A stretch of DNA of 64,000 bases from Sporolactobacillus sp. CQH2019 (GTDB taxonomy: Bacteria; Bacillota; Bacilli; Bacillales; Sporolactobacillaceae), in contig NZ_JARAJZ010000006.1 of NCBI RefSeq assembly GCF_028765345.1, positions 80,861-144,860 on the forward strand, written 5' to 3'. Position numbers and translations under genes: made by a program. The notes under the pieces are model-generated. The model saw only the letters and a program-made list of their open reading frames with translations, did not search any database and was not told where the DNA came from. Shown here one piece after another: positions 63,894 to 64,000 of this stretch (its first letter is position 1; each line of letters opens with the position of its first letter).

Positions 63894-64000
63894 ATGAGTT
63901 ATTCAATGGTCAATGCACCTTCAGAAAAAGGTGGACTCCGTTCACAATGTCTTTCATTCATCGAAGTTCTTGGCCAGTCTATCGCAAATATTGCTCCGAC
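63894..64000 (+). CDS. APC-type amino acid permease, 5-prime part only
   Basis: Open at the right edge: 35 codons starting at ATG 63894 with AGGGGATG upstream. The first residues LSFIEVLGQSIANIAPT are typical of the first membrane helix of a group of APC amino-acid transporters. It follows the decayed gabT gene. Substrate cannot be told from this fragment. Confidence 0.65.
   Translation, partial: MSYSMVNAPSEKGGLRSQCLSFIEVLGQSIANIAP

Noticed and set aside
63568-63906. 112-codon reverse frame near the right edge
   Set aside because: It overlaps the forward gabT remnant and the permease start, which have clear homologous motifs.

Overview
The window looks like the chromosome of a low-to-moderate GC Bacillota bacterium of class Bacilli. 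Evidence: purine-rich Shine-Dalgarno sites (GGAGG/AAGGAG) before nearly every gene, frequent TTG and GTG starts, CcpA (cre) and CodY-like sites, two PTS loci, an arcABDC-arcR cluster in the order known from Bacillus, and an LCP cell-wall protein. A spore-forming lactic relative (Sporolactobacillaceae or a neighbouring Bacillales family) is a guess; there is no rRNA or marker gene to settle it. No tRNA, rRNA or CRISPR array was found.

Layout. (1) 0.2-7.5 kb: a PucR-type regulator, an NCS1 permease, and a hydantoinase A-like protein flanked by two paralogous DUF917 proteins; together they look like a locus for import and breakdown of a (thio)hydantoin-like or other cyclic N compound. (2) 8.0-14.6 kb: a divergently read GntR/UTRA repressor and a mannose-family PTS operon (IIB-IIC-IID-IIA) ending with a ManA-type isomerase carrying an extra N-terminal domain and two cupin glucose-6-phosphate isomerases. 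Two identical 13-bp operators and a cre site lie in the shared promoter region. (3) 15.5-22.6 kb: an orphan membrane protein, then the arginine deiminase cluster arcA-arcB-arcD-arcC-arcR with an Fnr/ArcR box and a perfect cre match before arcA. (4) 23.2-24.8 kb: an apparently complete IS4-family element with 14-bp inverted ends. (5) 25.3-27.5 kb: a small zinc-ribbon protein and an isolated O-antigen-polymerase-like membrane protein.

(6) 27.8-40.3 kb: an RpiR regulator and a ten-gene operon around urocanate hydratase (hutU) and imidazolonepropionase (hutI). It also holds an M20 amidohydrolase, a HutF/TRZ-type deaminase, both subunits of aconitase X, a D-2-hydroxyacid dehydrogenase and an SsuA-type ABC importer, but no histidine ammonia-lyase. 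This is the most unusual system in the window: it reads as a pathway for imported urocanate or a urocanate analogue, with a dehydratase (AcnX) of unknown target. (7) 41.1-42.1 kb: an LCP protein. (8) 43.0-49.3 kb: a PRD regulator, a galactitol-type PTS with two IIA proteins, a class II aldolase, a TIM-like isomerase and a YjbQ protein, with neither kinase nor dehydrogenase. (9) 49.6-62.5 kb: five M20 amidohydrolase/peptidase genes around a complete dipeptide ABC transporter (dppDFBCE order D-F-B-C-E), with a CodY-like box before the forward operon. (10) 63.0-64.0 kb: a decayed gabT-type aminotransferase and the start of an APC amino-acid permease that runs off the edge.

Taken together most loci recover nitrogen and carbon from amino acids and their cyclic or acylated derivatives (arginine, urocanate, hydantoin-like compounds, dipeptides, N-acyl amino acids), interleaved with two sugar PTS operons under glucose-type control.
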